From positions 1-64,000 of the forward strand of contig NZ_JBBDQW010000066.1 of NCBI RefSeq assembly GCF_040905785.1: DNA of 64,000 nt. Direction: 5' to 3'. A program made the translations under genes and the position numbers. The notes beneath the pieces were generated by a model. It did not search any database. It was not told the DNA's origin and worked only from the letters and a program-made list of their open reading frames with translations. How positions within the stretch are numbered: the first letter of the stretch is position 1; every line of letters begins with the position of its first letter. Source of the DNA: Tistlia sp040905785. Lineage in GTDB: Bacteria; Pseudomonadota; Alphaproteobacteria; Kiloniellales; DSM-21159. Shown here in pieces: positions 41,893-51,155 of this stretch.

Positions 41893-42957
41893 CTAGGGAA
41901 GCGCCGCCGCTATGTCGCCGGAGGTCTCGCGGCCTTCCTCGCGGTAGGAGGCCGGCAGGCGCGCCGAGCGCCGGACGCGGAGGGCGCCGCTGATGAATAT
42001 CGACTCCGGCGGCCGGTCGACGGCGCCGGCCCGCGCCGCCAGCAGGTCGACCGCGCGCTCCAGCATGGCCGCCGCCGGCTGCGCAAAGGTCGTCAGACGA
42101 TAGGCCGGCCAGGATGCCGCCCGGATGTCGTCGAAGCCGACGACGGAGACGTCGTCGGGCGCCTTGAGCCCGAGGTCGCGCATCGCGTCGAGGACGCCGA
42201 AGGCCATGAGGTCGCTGGCGGCGAAGATCGCATCCGGCCGCGGCGTCCGCCGCAGCAGCTCGACCGCAGCCTGATAGGCCGCCTCGAACCGGAAGTGCCC
42301 GGTCTGCTCGGCGAACAGCGGTGCTCCGGCGGCGGCCAGCCCTTCCCTGAAGCCGAGCTCCCGGTCCTCGCTGACGACCGAGCCTGGCCGCCCGCGCAGG
42401 AAGGCGATGCGCTGGTGGCCGCCCTCGACCAGGAAGCGGGCGATCTCCTGCGCGCCGGCGCGGCTGTTGCAGAGCACCGAGGAGGCGGCGCCGTCTCGCA
42501 CGACACGGTTTAGCAGGACGACCGGTATCGAGTAGCGCGCGCAGGCGTCGATCGCTTCGCGCGAGGTGGGCACCGACGCGATGACGATGCAGCCCTCCAG
42601 GCGGTAGCGCGCCATGCTCGGCACGACGTCGGCAAGGTCGCCGTCGCGCGCCACCTGGAACAGCATGAGCTGCATGTCGCGCTCGGCCGTGATCTTGGTC
42701 AGGCGCTCGAGATGCTCCTGGTAGAAGGGGTTTTCGATCTCGCCGATGACGTAGCCGATGACGCCGCTGCGCAGGGTCACAAGGCTTCGCGCCATGGCAT
42801 TCGGCTCGTAGCCCAGCTCTCGGGCGATCGCCAGGACCCGGTCGCGGGTCGACTTCGGAATGCTCGGGTGCCCCTTGAGCGCCCTGGAGACCGTCGACTT
42901 CGAGACGCCCGCCCGCTCCGAGATCATACTGGCCGTCGGCGAGCGGCGAATGTTCAT
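41893..42957 (-). CDS. LacI-family transcriptional regulator
   Basis: Protein of 354 residues. The helix-turn-helix MISERAGVSKSTVSRALKGH and hinge ELGYEPNAMARSLVTLRSGV are at residues 11-65, then a periplasmic-binding-protein-like effector domain with VIGEIENPFYQEHLERL and VVGFDDIRAASWPAYRLTTF. It is a close relative of the regulator at 58012 (shared GFDDIRAASW and ALKxxPSI segments) and probably sees a related ligand and operator. It lies 183 bases downstream of the catabolic operon on the same strand and may be read through from it; no GCAA-type palindrome is visible before its own start. Confidence 0.88.
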   Translation of the reverse strand: MNIRRSPTASMISERAGVSKSTVSRALKGHPSIPKSTRDRVLAIARELGYEPNAMARSLVTLRSGVIGYVIGEIENPFYQEHLERLTKITAERDMQLMLFQVARDGDLADVVPSMARYRLEGCIVIASVPTSREAIDACARYSIPVVLLNRVVRDGAASSVLCNSRAGAQEIARFLVEGGHQRIAFLRGRPGSVVSEDRELGFREGLAAAGAPLFAEQTGHFRFEAAYQAAVELLRRTPRPDAIFAASDLMAFGVLDAMRDLGLKAPDDVSVVGFDDIRAASWPAYRLTTFAQPAAAMLERAVDLLAARAGAVDRPPESIFISGALRVRRSARLPASYREEGRETSGDIAAALP

Positions 42958-43140
42958 CGTGCTTCTGGTCCTCGATCATCCGGCGTGTCTGCCCGCGGCA
43001 GGGTCGCCGGGGCACGATCAGAATAGAAACTCACCGCCGAAAATGCACGCGATGCGGCAGGGGGCCGACGCCGCCATCCCCGGTCGACCGACTGACTTCA
43101 CGCGCCCGGAGCGCAGCTTCGCGGGCCCGCCGAGCCGCGT

Positions 43141-43905
43141 TCACCGGCCGCCGGCGACTGGCAGGGAGGCCCCCGCTACATAACTCGATTCCCCGCCAAG
43201 CAGCCAAAGAATCGCCCGGGCGACCTCCTCGGCAGTACCGACCCGCGCCTGCGGCACGTCGACGACAAGCCGGGACAGGCGGTCGCCGCCGCCGGCCGCG
43301 GCATGAATCTCGGTCTCGATCAGGCCTGGGCTCACGGCATTGACGCGGACGCCTTCGGCGGCGACCTCTCTTGCGAGGCCCAGCGTGAAGCTTTCGACCG
43401 CGCCCTTGGAGGCAGCGTAGTGCAGCCACTCGCCGGCCCCGCCGAGTGTCGCAGCCCGGGAGGAGACGTTGACGATCGCCCCGCCTGCGCCGCCGTGCGA
43501 CCGCGACATCCGCCGCACGGCCTCCCGGGAGGCCAGGACGGTGGCCGTGACGTTGAGGGCGAGCACCCGCTGCAGCGTCTCTGCGGCCAGCGACTCGAGG
43601 CGCCCCGCCTGGCCCGTCGTGCCGGCGTTGTTGACCAGGGCGCGGAGCGGCCCCAGCTCCCGGTCCACCGTCTCGAAGAGGCGCAGCAGGGCGTCCTCGC
43701 AGGCGACGTCGGCCTGCACGGCGACCGCCCGGCCACCAGCGCTGCGGACGTCATCGGCGACCGCCTCGGCGGCTTGCCGGGAACTGTTGTAGTTGACGCA
43801 GACGTCATAGCCGCGCTCGCCGGCGAGTCGCGCCGTGGCCGCGCCGATGCCCCGGCTTGCGCCGGTCACCAGCAGCACAGGGCGGCCGGAGGCCGTAGCG
43901 CTCAC
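43141..43905 (-). CDS. short-chain dehydrogenase/reductase
   Basis: Protein of 254 residues with the classical SDR marks: cofactor loop VTGASRGIGAATARLAGE, NNAG at ALVNNAGTTG, catalytic Ser in VNVSSRAATLG and Tyr-x-x-x-Lys in LHYAASKGAV, and the C-terminal SPGLIETEI. It overlaps the hydroxyacyl-CoA dehydrogenase gene by four bases, so it is the last gene of the leftward operon. It could reduce or oxidise a hydroxy or oxo intermediate in the pathway; the exact step is unknown. Confidence 0.88.
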   Translation of the reverse strand: MSATASGRPVLLVTGASRGIGAATARLAGERGYDVCVNYNSSRQAAEAVADDVRSAGGRAVAVQADVACEDALLRLFETVDRELGPLRALVNNAGTTGQAGRLESLAAETLQRVLALNVTATVLASREAVRRMSRSHGGAGGAIVNVSSRAATLGGAGEWLHYAASKGAVESFTLGLAREVAAEGVRVNAVSPGLIETEIHAAAGGGDRLSRLVVDVPQARVGTAEEVARAILWLLGGESSYVAGASLPVAGGR

Positions 43906-44852
43906 GAGCCCTCCGGTGCGCGCGCCGCGGTCCGCCGCATCAGCGCGCTGTCCCGCCAGGCCTGGCGCTCGGGCAGCCGCTCCAGCGGCAGCGACGCGCG
44001 GCGCGCGGCGGCGACACGCTCGACCGCCGAGGGGTCCCAGGGCTTGGGTGCGCCCCGCTCCCGATGCATCTCAAAGTACATGGTGCCGTAGCGCGCGGCG
44101 TAGTCCTCGACGCCGGCCGGGGCGTTGAGGTCGATGGTTTCGAACGGGCCGATGAAGGACCAGCGCTGCGCCAGGCCGTGCACCATGGCCCGGTCGACAT
44201 CGTCAGGACTCGCGTGCCCCTGCTCGACGAGGCGGAAGGCCTCGTCCAGGAGCGCCCCCTGCAGGCGGTTGACGACGAACCCGGCGATCTCGCCGACGCG
44301 GATCGGCTTCTGCCCGGCCGCGGCCTGGAAGCGCATCGCCCTTTCGATCACCGCTTCCCCGGTCCAGGGCGCACCGACGATCTCGACCAGCGGCACGAGG
44401 TGCGGCGGGTTGATCGGGTGGGCCAGCAGGCAGCGGTGCCGCCCGGCCAGCGCCTCGGTGAAGCCCGAGGGCACAAGTCCGGACGAGGAGCTGGCAAGCA
44501 CCGCCTCGGGCGGGGCCGCACGGTCCAGCTCGGCGAAGACGGCGCGTTTCTCTTCGATCCGCTCGAGCGTGCACTCCTGCACCCAGGCCGCGCCGGCGAC
44601 GGCCTCGGCCAGGGTGTCCGCGCCCGCGACCCGGGCGGCCGTAGCCGCGGCGTCCCCGAGCAGGTCGACCCCCTGCATCTCGGCGAGGGTCGAGCCGATC
44701 CAGTCGAGCGCCTCGCGGACCCGGGCGCCGTCCTGGTCGAAGAGCCGGACCTGGTGCCCGGCGCGCGCGAAGACTACGGCCCAGCTGCGGCCGATCAGCC
44801 CGGCTCCGACCACCGCGACCCGCGCAGTCGCCTCGGCTGCACCCTCAGTCAT
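43902..44852 (-). CDS. 3-hydroxyacyl-CoA dehydrogenase
   Basis: Protein of 316 residues. The NAD-binding motif is VAVVGAGLIGRSWAVVFARA; the catalytic His and its surroundings are ASSSSGLVPSGF and CLLAHPINPPHLVPLVEIVG, and the C-terminal domain has VGEIAGFVVNRLQGALLDEA. The Asn-Pro-Pro-His motif and length fit the short 3HCDH group that includes carnitine and lambda-crystallin-like dehydrogenases. It overlaps the enoyl-CoA hydratase gene by eight bases. It would carry out the NAD-dependent oxidation step on a 3-hydroxy acid or its CoA ester. Confidence 0.88.
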   Translation of the reverse strand: MTEGAAEATARVAVVGAGLIGRSWAVVFARAGHQVRLFDQDGARVREALDWIGSTLAEMQGVDLLGDAAATAARVAGADTLAEAVAGAAWVQECTLERIEEKRAVFAELDRAAPPEAVLASSSSGLVPSGFTEALAGRHRCLLAHPINPPHLVPLVEIVGAPWTGEAVIERAMRFQAAAGQKPIRVGEIAGFVVNRLQGALLDEAFRLVEQGHASPDDVDRAMVHGLAQRWSFIGPFETIDLNAPAGVEDYAARYGTMYFEMHRERGAPKPWDPSAVERVAAARRASLPLERLPERQAWRDSALMRRTAARAPEGS

Positions 44853-45615
44853 CGCCGCCCTTCTTGGTGTAGCTGCCGGCCTGCTGCTTGTAGACCGGGT
44901 CGTCGTGGCACGCCTGGGAGGCCAGCCGGTGGTAGAAGCCGATCATGCCGTCGGCCGCCGGCGGCGCCGGATCGAGCGCCACCTTGGCAAGCGCCAGCGC
45001 GAGCCCGCTGCGCTCGGCCAGGTCCTTCGCGAAGACCAGGGTCTCCTCGAGCAGCCGGTCGTTCGGGTGCACCGCATTGGCTAGGCCCCGGCGGAAGGCC
45101 TCCTCGGCGCCGATCCGCCGTCCGGTCATTGCCCATTCCTTGGCGATGCCGAGGCCGACGATCTGCGGCAGGCGCTGCAGTCCGCCCGACCCCGGGATCG
45201 TGCCGAGCTTGATCTCCGGCAGCGAGAACAGGACGTCCTCGGCGACGAAACGCAGGTCGCAGGCCAGCGCCATCTCGAAGCCGCCGCCGGCGACGTGACC
45301 GTGCAGGGCGCCGATCACCGGCTTGCTGCAGGTCGCGATGCGGTTCTTGGTCGAGAAGTCGAGCCGGATGTAGCGCTTGGCCTCCTCGCCCTCGAACTTG
45401 CCGACCTCGCGCAGGTCGGAGCCCGAGCAGAAGGCCCGCCCGGCGCCCGTCAGGATGATCACCTTGACGGCTTCCTCGAGCTCGAGCTCCTCGAGCGCCG
45501 CCTGGATCTCCCGGTGGGTCGCCGGGTTGCAGGCATTGAGCACCTCCGGCCGGTTCAGCTTCAGGATCGCGACAGGGCCGTCGCGGCCGATCTCGAGATA
45601 GCGATAGTCGCTCAT
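44845..45615 (-). CDS. enoyl-CoA hydratase/isomerase family protein
   Basis: Protein of 256 residues from the ATG at 45615 (MSDYRYLEIGRDGPVAILKL). Crotonase marks: AFCSGSDLREVG, the oxyanion-hole helix HGHVAGGGFEMALACDLRF with the first catalytic Glu, and FSLPEIKLGTIPGSGGLQRL with the second. It overlaps the MaoC gene by four bases (ATGA). It would hydrate a 2-enoyl-CoA or act as a related crotonase. A second member lies at 54038-54811, so two different substrates or steps are likely. Confidence 0.9.
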   Translation of the reverse strand: MSDYRYLEIGRDGPVAILKLNRPEVLNACNPATHREIQAALEELELEEAVKVIILTGAGRAFCSGSDLREVGKFEGEEAKRYIRLDFSTKNRIATCSKPVIGALHGHVAGGGFEMALACDLRFVAEDVLFSLPEIKLGTIPGSGGLQRLPQIVGLGIAKEWAMTGRRIGAEEAFRRGLANAVHPNDRLLEETLVFAKDLAERSGLALALAKVALDPAPPAADGMIGFYHRLASQACHDDPVYKQQAGSYTKKGGDD

Positions 45616-46106
45616 TTCGGGCGCCGCCGGATCAGGGTGATGTGCTCGCCTTCCTGGACGACCTCGCCCCGCTGGTTCACCAGCTGGCACCACTCGCGGA
45701 TGATGCCCATCCCCGGCTTGCTGCCGCTCTCGCGCTTTTCCGTCAGCTTCCAGCGCACGCGCAGAGTGTCGCCGATCTTGATCGGGCCCTTGAAGCTCCA
45801 CTTGTCCCAGCCGAGCGAGGCGACGCCGGTGCCCTGGGTGTAGTTGGTCCGCCACATCAGGCCCTGGGCGACCGAAAGGCCGAACAGCCCGTGGGCGATG
45901 CGGGTGCCGAACTCGGTCTTCTTGCAGAACTCCTCGTCGGTGTGGACCTGGCTGTAATCGCCGGTCAGGCCGGCGAAGCCGGCGATGTCCGCCTCCGTCA
46001 CGGTCCGTCCCGGGGTCAGGCGTTCTTCGTTCTCGACGAAGTCCTCGAACCAGCAGCCGAGCACCACCGGCTCGGGCTGCCCGACCTGTTGGGTCTGTGC
46101 AGTCAC
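45612..46106 (-). CDS. MaoC-like hotdog dehydratase
   Basis: Protein of 164 residues with the hydratase-2 active-site motif DYSQVHTDEEFCKKTEFGTR then IAHGLFG, in which the Asp and His are conserved. It overlaps its neighbours by four bases on both sides. MaoC-type enzymes hydrate (R)-specific enoyl-CoA or, in the mesaconyl/methylmalyl group, dicarboxylyl-CoA esters. The presence of an HpcH/HpaI lyase two genes upstream makes the second option attractive, but it is not proven. Confidence 0.88.
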   Translation of the reverse strand: MTAQTQQVGQPEPVVLGCWFEDFVENEERLTPGRTVTEADIAGFAGLTGDYSQVHTDEEFCKKTEFGTRIAHGLFGLSVAQGLMWRTNYTQGTGVASLGWDKWSFKGPIKIGDTLRVRWKLTEKRESGSKPGMGIIREWCQLVNQRGEVVQEGEHITLIRRRPK

Positions 46107-47716
46107 GTCTCGTCTCCTTCTCTCTTGCTGTCCCGGTCGAGGCTCTCGGCGAGGCCGAGCGGCCCCTCCGAAAAGACCGCCGCCGGCATTTCCCGCAGGT
46201 CCGCCGCGACCTCGAGCGGAAACTCGACGTGCGGACGAACCTGGGTGTCGAGGTCAATCCCGGGCGCCAGCTCGACCAGCACCAGGCCCTGTTCGCGGAG
46301 CTCGAAGACCGCGCGCTCCGTGACGTAGAGGACGCGCTGGCCCTTGTCCCGGCCGCGCGCCGCGTTGAAGGTGATCTGCTCGACGGCGGGCACGAACTTG
46401 CGGAACTTGCCCTCCTTGACGACGCGCAGCCGCCCGTCCTCGACCGCGACCTGGAGGCCGCCGGCGGTCAGGCTGCCGCAGAACACGATGCGCGGCGTCC
46501 GCTCCGTGATGTTGTTGAAGCCGCCCGGGCCATTGATCTCCGCGCCGAAGCGGCTGACGTTGAGGTTGCCCGCGGCGTCGGCCTGGCCGATGCCGAGGAA
46601 GGTGATGTCGAGGCCGCCGCCGTCGTAGAAGTTGAATTGGAAGCCGGAATCCATGATCGCCTCGGCGTTCAGCGCCGGCACGAAGGAGCCGCCCAGCGCC
46701 GTTCCCATCAGGCCGCCGAAGATGCCGTGCTCGTTGGTGAAGACGACCTCGTCGAGCTGCCCCTCCTCGAGCGCGATCCGCGGCAGGTGGGTGGCGACGC
46801 CAGCGCCCAGGTTGACGACGTCTCCGCGCCGCAGCTCGAGCGCCGCCCGGCGCAGGATCGCACGGGTCGCGCCCGGCTCGACCGGCGGGAAGCCGTCGAG
46901 CGGCGCCTTGAGCGCGCCGGCCAGGAAGGGATTCCATCCGGCCAGCGGGTCGGCCATCGCGGCTGACACCTGGCGCTGCGTTGGATGGACCACGACCTCG
47001 TCGACCAGCGGGCCCGGAATCCGCACCGTGCGCGGGTCGAGGCTGCGGGCGCGGGCGAGCCGCTTGACCTGGGCGATGACCCGACCGCCCGATCCCTTGG
47101 CGGCGAGCGCCAGCTCGACCATGCCGAGGGTGTTGGGCTCCTCCTCCATCGAGACGTAGCCGTTCTCGTCGGCGGTCGTGCCGCGCACCAGGGCGACGTC
47201 GATCGGGAAGGCCGGGTAGAAGAGGTACTCGACGCCGTCGATGGTCTCAAGGCGGACCGGCGGCCCGCTCGAGCGCTCGTTCATGCGGCCGCCCTGGTCG
47301 CGCGGGTCCATGAAGGAGCCGAGGCCGACGCGGGTGAAGACGCCGGGCTTGCCGGAGCCGATCGCGGTCAGCAGCTGCATCATCAGCCCCATGCCGACGA
47401 CGTAGCCCTCGCAGCGCTCCTCTCGGATCATCTCGAGCAGCCGCGGATGGCGCGCCCGGCTGAAGGAGGCGCCGATGATGCGCTTCAGCATGCCCTCGTG
47501 GGCGAAGCAGTTCATGCCGCCCTCGCCGGGCCGGTCGCCGGGCAGCATCGGCGTCACGACGGTGAGATCGCGCGGGTGGCCGGTCTCCAGGAAGCGCCGC
47601 TCCAGCGCCTCGAGCAGCAGGTCGGGCTCCTGCGCCACGCCCGTGCCGCCGATCACCAGGGTCGCGCCGTCTGCGATCCCGGCGATCGCCGCCTCGATGT
47701 CGCGTCGCTTGCTCAT
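46103..47716 (-). CDS. fused acetate/3-oxoacid-type CoA-transferase
   Basis: Protein of 537 residues that joins the alpha and beta halves of a family I CoA-transferase. The alpha half opens SKRRDIEAAIAGIADGATLV with GGTGVAQEPDLLLEAL; the beta half holds the catalytic glutamate in DEVVFTNEHGIFGGLMGT and GGLDITFLGIGQADAAGNLN. It overlaps the aldolase gene by four bases. It would transfer CoA from a donor such as succinyl- or acetyl-CoA to the imported acid. A paralogue follows at 48480-50029. Confidence 0.9.
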   Translation of the reverse strand: MSKRRDIEAAIAGIADGATLVIGGTGVAQEPDLLLEALERRFLETGHPRDLTVVTPMLPGDRPGEGGMNCFAHEGMLKRIIGASFSRARHPRLLEMIREERCEGYVVGMGLMMQLLTAIGSGKPGVFTRVGLGSFMDPRDQGGRMNERSSGPPVRLETIDGVEYLFYPAFPIDVALVRGTTADENGYVSMEEEPNTLGMVELALAAKGSGGRVIAQVKRLARARSLDPRTVRIPGPLVDEVVVHPTQRQVSAAMADPLAGWNPFLAGALKAPLDGFPPVEPGATRAILRRAALELRRGDVVNLGAGVATHLPRIALEEGQLDEVVFTNEHGIFGGLMGTALGGSFVPALNAEAIMDSGFQFNFYDGGGLDITFLGIGQADAAGNLNVSRFGAEINGPGGFNNITERTPRIVFCGSLTAGGLQVAVEDGRLRVVKEGKFRKFVPAVEQITFNAARGRDKGQRVLYVTERAVFELREQGLVLVELAPGIDLDTQVRPHVEFPLEVAADLREMPAAVFSEGPLGLAESLDRDSKREGDET

Positions 47717-48480
47717 CGGCGGACCAGCGCCCCCGAGAGCGCCTTGAGCGCGTCGACGAAGATCGCGGTCGTCGAGAGGCAGAGCACCTCGACGCCGCGG
47801 TCCTTGCGCCAGGACTCGGCGTTCGCCTCGTTGCGGGCGAAGGTCGCGACCTTGGCGCGCCCGACGCGCTTCGCCGTGGCGACGATGCGGTCGATCTCGG
47901 CCGCGACCTCGGGATGCCCCGGGTTGCCCGGGTGGCCGAGCGAGACGGAAAGGTCGGCGGGACCGATGAACAGCGCATCGACGCCGTCCATGCCGGCGAT
48001 CTCCTCGACGTCCGGCAGCACGGCGCGGTCCTCGATCTGCAGCATCACGAGGGTCCGCTCGAGGCTGCGCTTCAGGTGGTCGTCGACCGTGACCGTGCCG
48101 TGCCGCCCGGCGCGGCTCGTCGTTGCCATGCCGCGCGCGCCCTGCGGCGGGTAGTGAGCGGCGGCGACGATCTGACGGGCGACCTCGGCCGAGGTGATGT
48201 GCGGCACCAGCAGGCCTTCCGCGCCGGCGTCCAGGGCGTGCTGCGCCATCGAGGGCGAGGCCTCGGGAATCCGAACGAGCGCCGAGACGCCGCTCGCCTC
48301 GGCGGCGCGGATCTGGTTCTCCAGGGACTCCGTACCGGCCGCGCCGTGCTCCTGGTCCAGGATCACGAAGTCGAAGCCGGCATAGCCGCACATCTCGACC
48401 ACGCCCGGCGACGGCAGCATGACGAAGCAGCCGACCAGGGGTTCGTCCGCCTGCAGGCGCTGCTTGAGGGTTTTGTCCAT
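47713..48480 (-). CDS. HpcH/HpaI-family aldolase or lyase
   Basis: Protein of 255 residues with the class II pyruvate/acyl-CoA lyase marks: DFVILDQEHGAAGTESLENQ (metal-binding Glu and base His), SALVRIPEASPSMAQHALDA (Arg for carboxylate binding) and GVDALFIGPADLSVSLG. It may split a hydroxy-oxo acid to pyruvate or a malyl-type CoA ester to glyoxylate. Encoded between the two CoA-transferase genes with four-base or shorter overlaps, it is the carbon-carbon cleavage enzyme of the operon. Confidence 0.9.
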   Translation of the reverse strand: MDKTLKQRLQADEPLVGCFVMLPSPGVVEMCGYAGFDFVILDQEHGAAGTESLENQIRAAEASGVSALVRIPEASPSMAQHALDAGAEGLLVPHITSAEVARQIVAAAHYPPQGARGMATTSRAGRHGTVTVDDHLKRSLERTLVMLQIEDRAVLPDVEEIAGMDGVDALFIGPADLSVSLGHPGNPGHPEVAAEIDRIVATAKRVGRAKVATFARNEANAESWRKDRGVEVLCLSTTAIFVDALKALSGALVRR

Positions 48481-50029
48481 TACCGCTTCTCTCCTTGCCA
48501 GATTTCACCGAGCCCCATCAGCCCGTCGGCGAAACAGGCGGCAGGCATTTCGCGAAGGTCGGAGGCGACGCGCGCCTCGGCACCGATGGTTTCGAGCACG
48601 TCGCGCCGCGGGTCGAGCCCGGGGGCGATCTCGATCAGCTCCAGGCCGTCCCCGGCGAGCCGGAAGACCGCGCGCTCCGTGACGTAGAGGATCTCCTGTC
48701 CCTCCCGCCGGGCCCGCCGCCCGCTGAAGGTGACCTGCTCGACCCGGGACACGAACTTGCGGCGGCCGCGCTCGCCGAGGCGCGTGCAGAAGACGATGCG
48801 GCGGATGCCCTGGGTCATCTCGATGAAGCCGCCGGCGCCCGGGATGCGGTCGCCGAAACGGCTGACGTTGACGTTGCCCTCGCTGTCGACCTCGCCGATG
48901 CCGAGATAGGCGACGTCGATGCCGCCGCCGGCGTAGAAGCGCAGCTGGTCGGCGGCGTCGATGATCGCCGAGGGATTGTGCGCGCAGGGGAAGGTGCGGC
49001 CGCCGCAGGCATAGCCGTTGATGCCGCCGATGACGCCGTGCTCGATGGTGAAGGTCACCTGATCGAGCACCCCCTCCTCCACCGCGATCGCCGGCAGGTA
49101 GCCGGGCAGGCCGAAGCCGATCGCCAGCACCTCGCGCGGCTGCGCCTGCAGCAGGGCACGGCGCATCACCACCTTGGCGTCGTCCATGGTCGGACGCGGC
49201 ACGCGGTCCAGCGGCAGCTGCTCGGCGCCGACCAGGGTCGGGTCGTAGTCGACGTGCGTGATCTGCCGCTGCTTCGGATTGACCACGACGGCATCGACCA
49301 GGCACCCGGGGACGCGGACGCGGTGCGGGTCGAGGCTGCCGCGCTCGGCCAGCCGCTTGACCTGGGCGATCACCTTGCCGCCGTTGGCCCGCGCGGCCTG
49401 TGCGAGCAGCAGGTTGCCGATCAGCGCCGGCTCCTCCTCCATCGTCAGGTTGCCGTCGGGATCGGCCGTGGTGCCGCGGATGAAGGCCACGTCGAGCGGC
49501 ACCGTGCGGTAGAACAGCAGCTCCTGGCCGCCGACCTCCACCAGCTCGACCAGCGGCTCGCGCGACGCCTGGTTGAGGCCGCCGCCGTCCTGGCGGGGAT
49601 CGACGAAAGTCTCCAGTCCGACCGACGTCAGCACGCCCGGCCGCCCGGCCGCCGCCGCCTCCAGGAGGGCATACATGATCCCGATCGAGAAATTGTAGGC
49701 TTCGATCTCGTTGTCGAGAATGCGCCGCACCAGCTCCGGCGTGCCGACCGGCCAGAAGGAGCCGCCGATCATCCGGCGCACGAAGCCCTCGGCCCCGAAC
49801 AGGCTGGTGCCGCGTCCGTCGAGCTCGCCGGTGCGGATCGGGTGGAATTCGGTGAGCCCACCCGGCGCCCCGGTTTCCCGGTAGCGGCGGGCCAGCGCCT
49901 CGATCAGAAGATCGGGCTCCTGCACGCCGCCGGCACCGCCGACGCCGAGGGTGGCGCCGGCGGGGGGGGGGGGGGGGGGGGGGGGTGGAGGCGGCCGACG
50001 GCCTCCTCCACCGGCAGCACCTTGTCCAT
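48480..50029 (-). CDS. second fused CoA-transferase, frame broken at a poly-G/C tract
   Basis: From ATG 50029 the frame reads MDKVLPVEEAVGRLH and then enters a run of 24 C (plus-strand G, 49962-49985); the rest, AGATLGVGGAGGVQEPDLLI and onward through the catalytic LDQVTFTIEHGVIGGINGYA, is in a different frame. One added or two removed bases in the tract would rejoin them, and the usual sequence at that place, DGATLGVGGAGG, is partly replaced by the run. So the gene is either misassembled, mutated or able to switch by slippage. Without repair, translation could start only at the GTG at 49925 and lack the N-terminus. It is a paralogue of 46103-47716. Confidence 0.8.
49962..49985 (+). repeat. 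run of 24 G
   Basis: Perfect homopolymer inside the CoA-transferase gene; on the coding strand it is poly-C. No other run of this length occurs except 63118-63136. Confidence 0.9.
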
Positions 50030-50064
50030 CTGTCTTGCCGAGGGCTGCTGCATCGCGTCCGCGC

Positions 50065-51072
50065 CTACTCCTTGGAGCGGATCATCTGGAGCAGGTGCTC
50101 GACGCCCAGGTCCTCGGCGACCTCGTCCTGCACGCTGCGCAGCTTGTCGGCGAAGGGCTTGGTGTCGACCTTAGTGACGGTGACGCCGGGCTGCTCGCGC
50201 AGGGACTTCAGGACCTTCTCGCTGAGCTCGATCGCGGCCTCGATCTCCTCGATGCCGGCCTCTCGGAAGGTCCGCAGGACCGCCTCGCGGTGCTCCTCGG
50301 GAATCCGCGCCAGCGCAGCGTCGCCCAACAGCAGGAGGTGCAGGTTGAACTGGTGGTGGGTGAGCGTGATGTTCGGCGCCACCTCGTAGTACTTGTTGCC
50401 GGCGATCGCGGGCAGGCTGCTCTCGCCCGCGTCGACGACGCCGGTCTGGATCGAGGTGTAGATTTCCGGCGCCGGGATGTTGGTCGGCAGCGTGCCGAGC
50501 GTGCTCCAGACCTTGAACTCGGTCGGGCTCGACATGACCCGCATCTTCAGGCCCTCGAGCGCCTCCATGCTGTCGACGACCCGCTCGCGGTTGTAGAAGT
50601 TGCGCGTGCCGGTGATGCCGATGCCGACGAGCTGGAAGCCGGCCTCCTTGTCGGCGACCACCTTCTGCATCGCCTCGAAGAAGGCGTCGTCCTCGATGAC
50701 GCGGCGGACGTGATCGTAGCTGTTGAAGAGATAGCTCGCGCTGAACAACTGGACCTCGGGGATCATGCCGGCGGCATTGCCCGGCGACATGACGGTGGCG
50801 TCGACCGTTCCCTGGCCGACGGAACGGATCAGCTCCTTCTCGCTGCCCAGGGCGGCGTTGGGATAGAGGTCGACCTGGACCTCACCGTCCGTGACTTCCG
50901 GCAGCCGCCGGTCGAGGTATTCGAGGGCCGTCTGCGCCGCCACCTTCGGCGGGTCCGCGAAGATCTCCTCGCTCGCGATCCTCAGGCTGACCTCGGCGTG
51001 GGCGACGGTGGCAAGGCTGGCGAGGCCGATCAGCGGCGTCAGCAGCTTCAGTCCGTATCGAAGAGCGGTCAT
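50065..51072 (-). CDS. dctP: TRAP transporter solute-binding protein (DctP)
   Basis: Protein of 335 residues with a Sec signal (LKLLTPLIGLASLATVAHAE). The DctP fold marks are ALGSEKELIRSVGQGTVDAT and EGLKMRVMSSPTEFKVWSTL, whose Arg binds the substrate carboxylate, then STLGTLPTNIPAPEIYTSIQ and TGVVDAGESSLPAI. It would bind an organic acid in the periplasm. A homologue of the same organisation lies 83 bases upstream (51156-52160), and one DctQM pair serves both. Confidence 0.9.
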   Translation of the reverse strand: MTALRYGLKLLTPLIGLASLATVAHAEVSLRIASEEIFADPPKVAAQTALEYLDRRLPEVTDGEVQVDLYPNAALGSEKELIRSVGQGTVDATVMSPGNAAGMIPEVQLFSASYLFNSYDHVRRVIEDDAFFEAMQKVVADKEAGFQLVGIGITGTRNFYNRERVVDSMEALEGLKMRVMSSPTEFKVWSTLGTLPTNIPAPEIYTSIQTGVVDAGESSLPAIAGNKYYEVAPNITLTHHQFNLHLLLLGDAALARIPEEHREAVLRTFREAGIEEIEAAIELSEKVLKSLREQPGVTVTKVDTKPFADKLRSVQDEVAEDLGVEHLLQMIRSKE

Positions 51073-51155
51073 GTCGTTCCTCCCGTTTTCAACTCGTCAG
51101 TGGTGCAAGAGCCGGCGGCGACCTTTGGCCACCGGCGGAGCGCGAAATCCGGGAT

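Noticed and set aside
42958..43140. LacI operator before the regulator at 41893-42957
   Set aside because: Only a loose TGCACGCGATGCG is present; it lacks the GCAA/TTGC arms and symmetry of the sites at 57800 and 59133.
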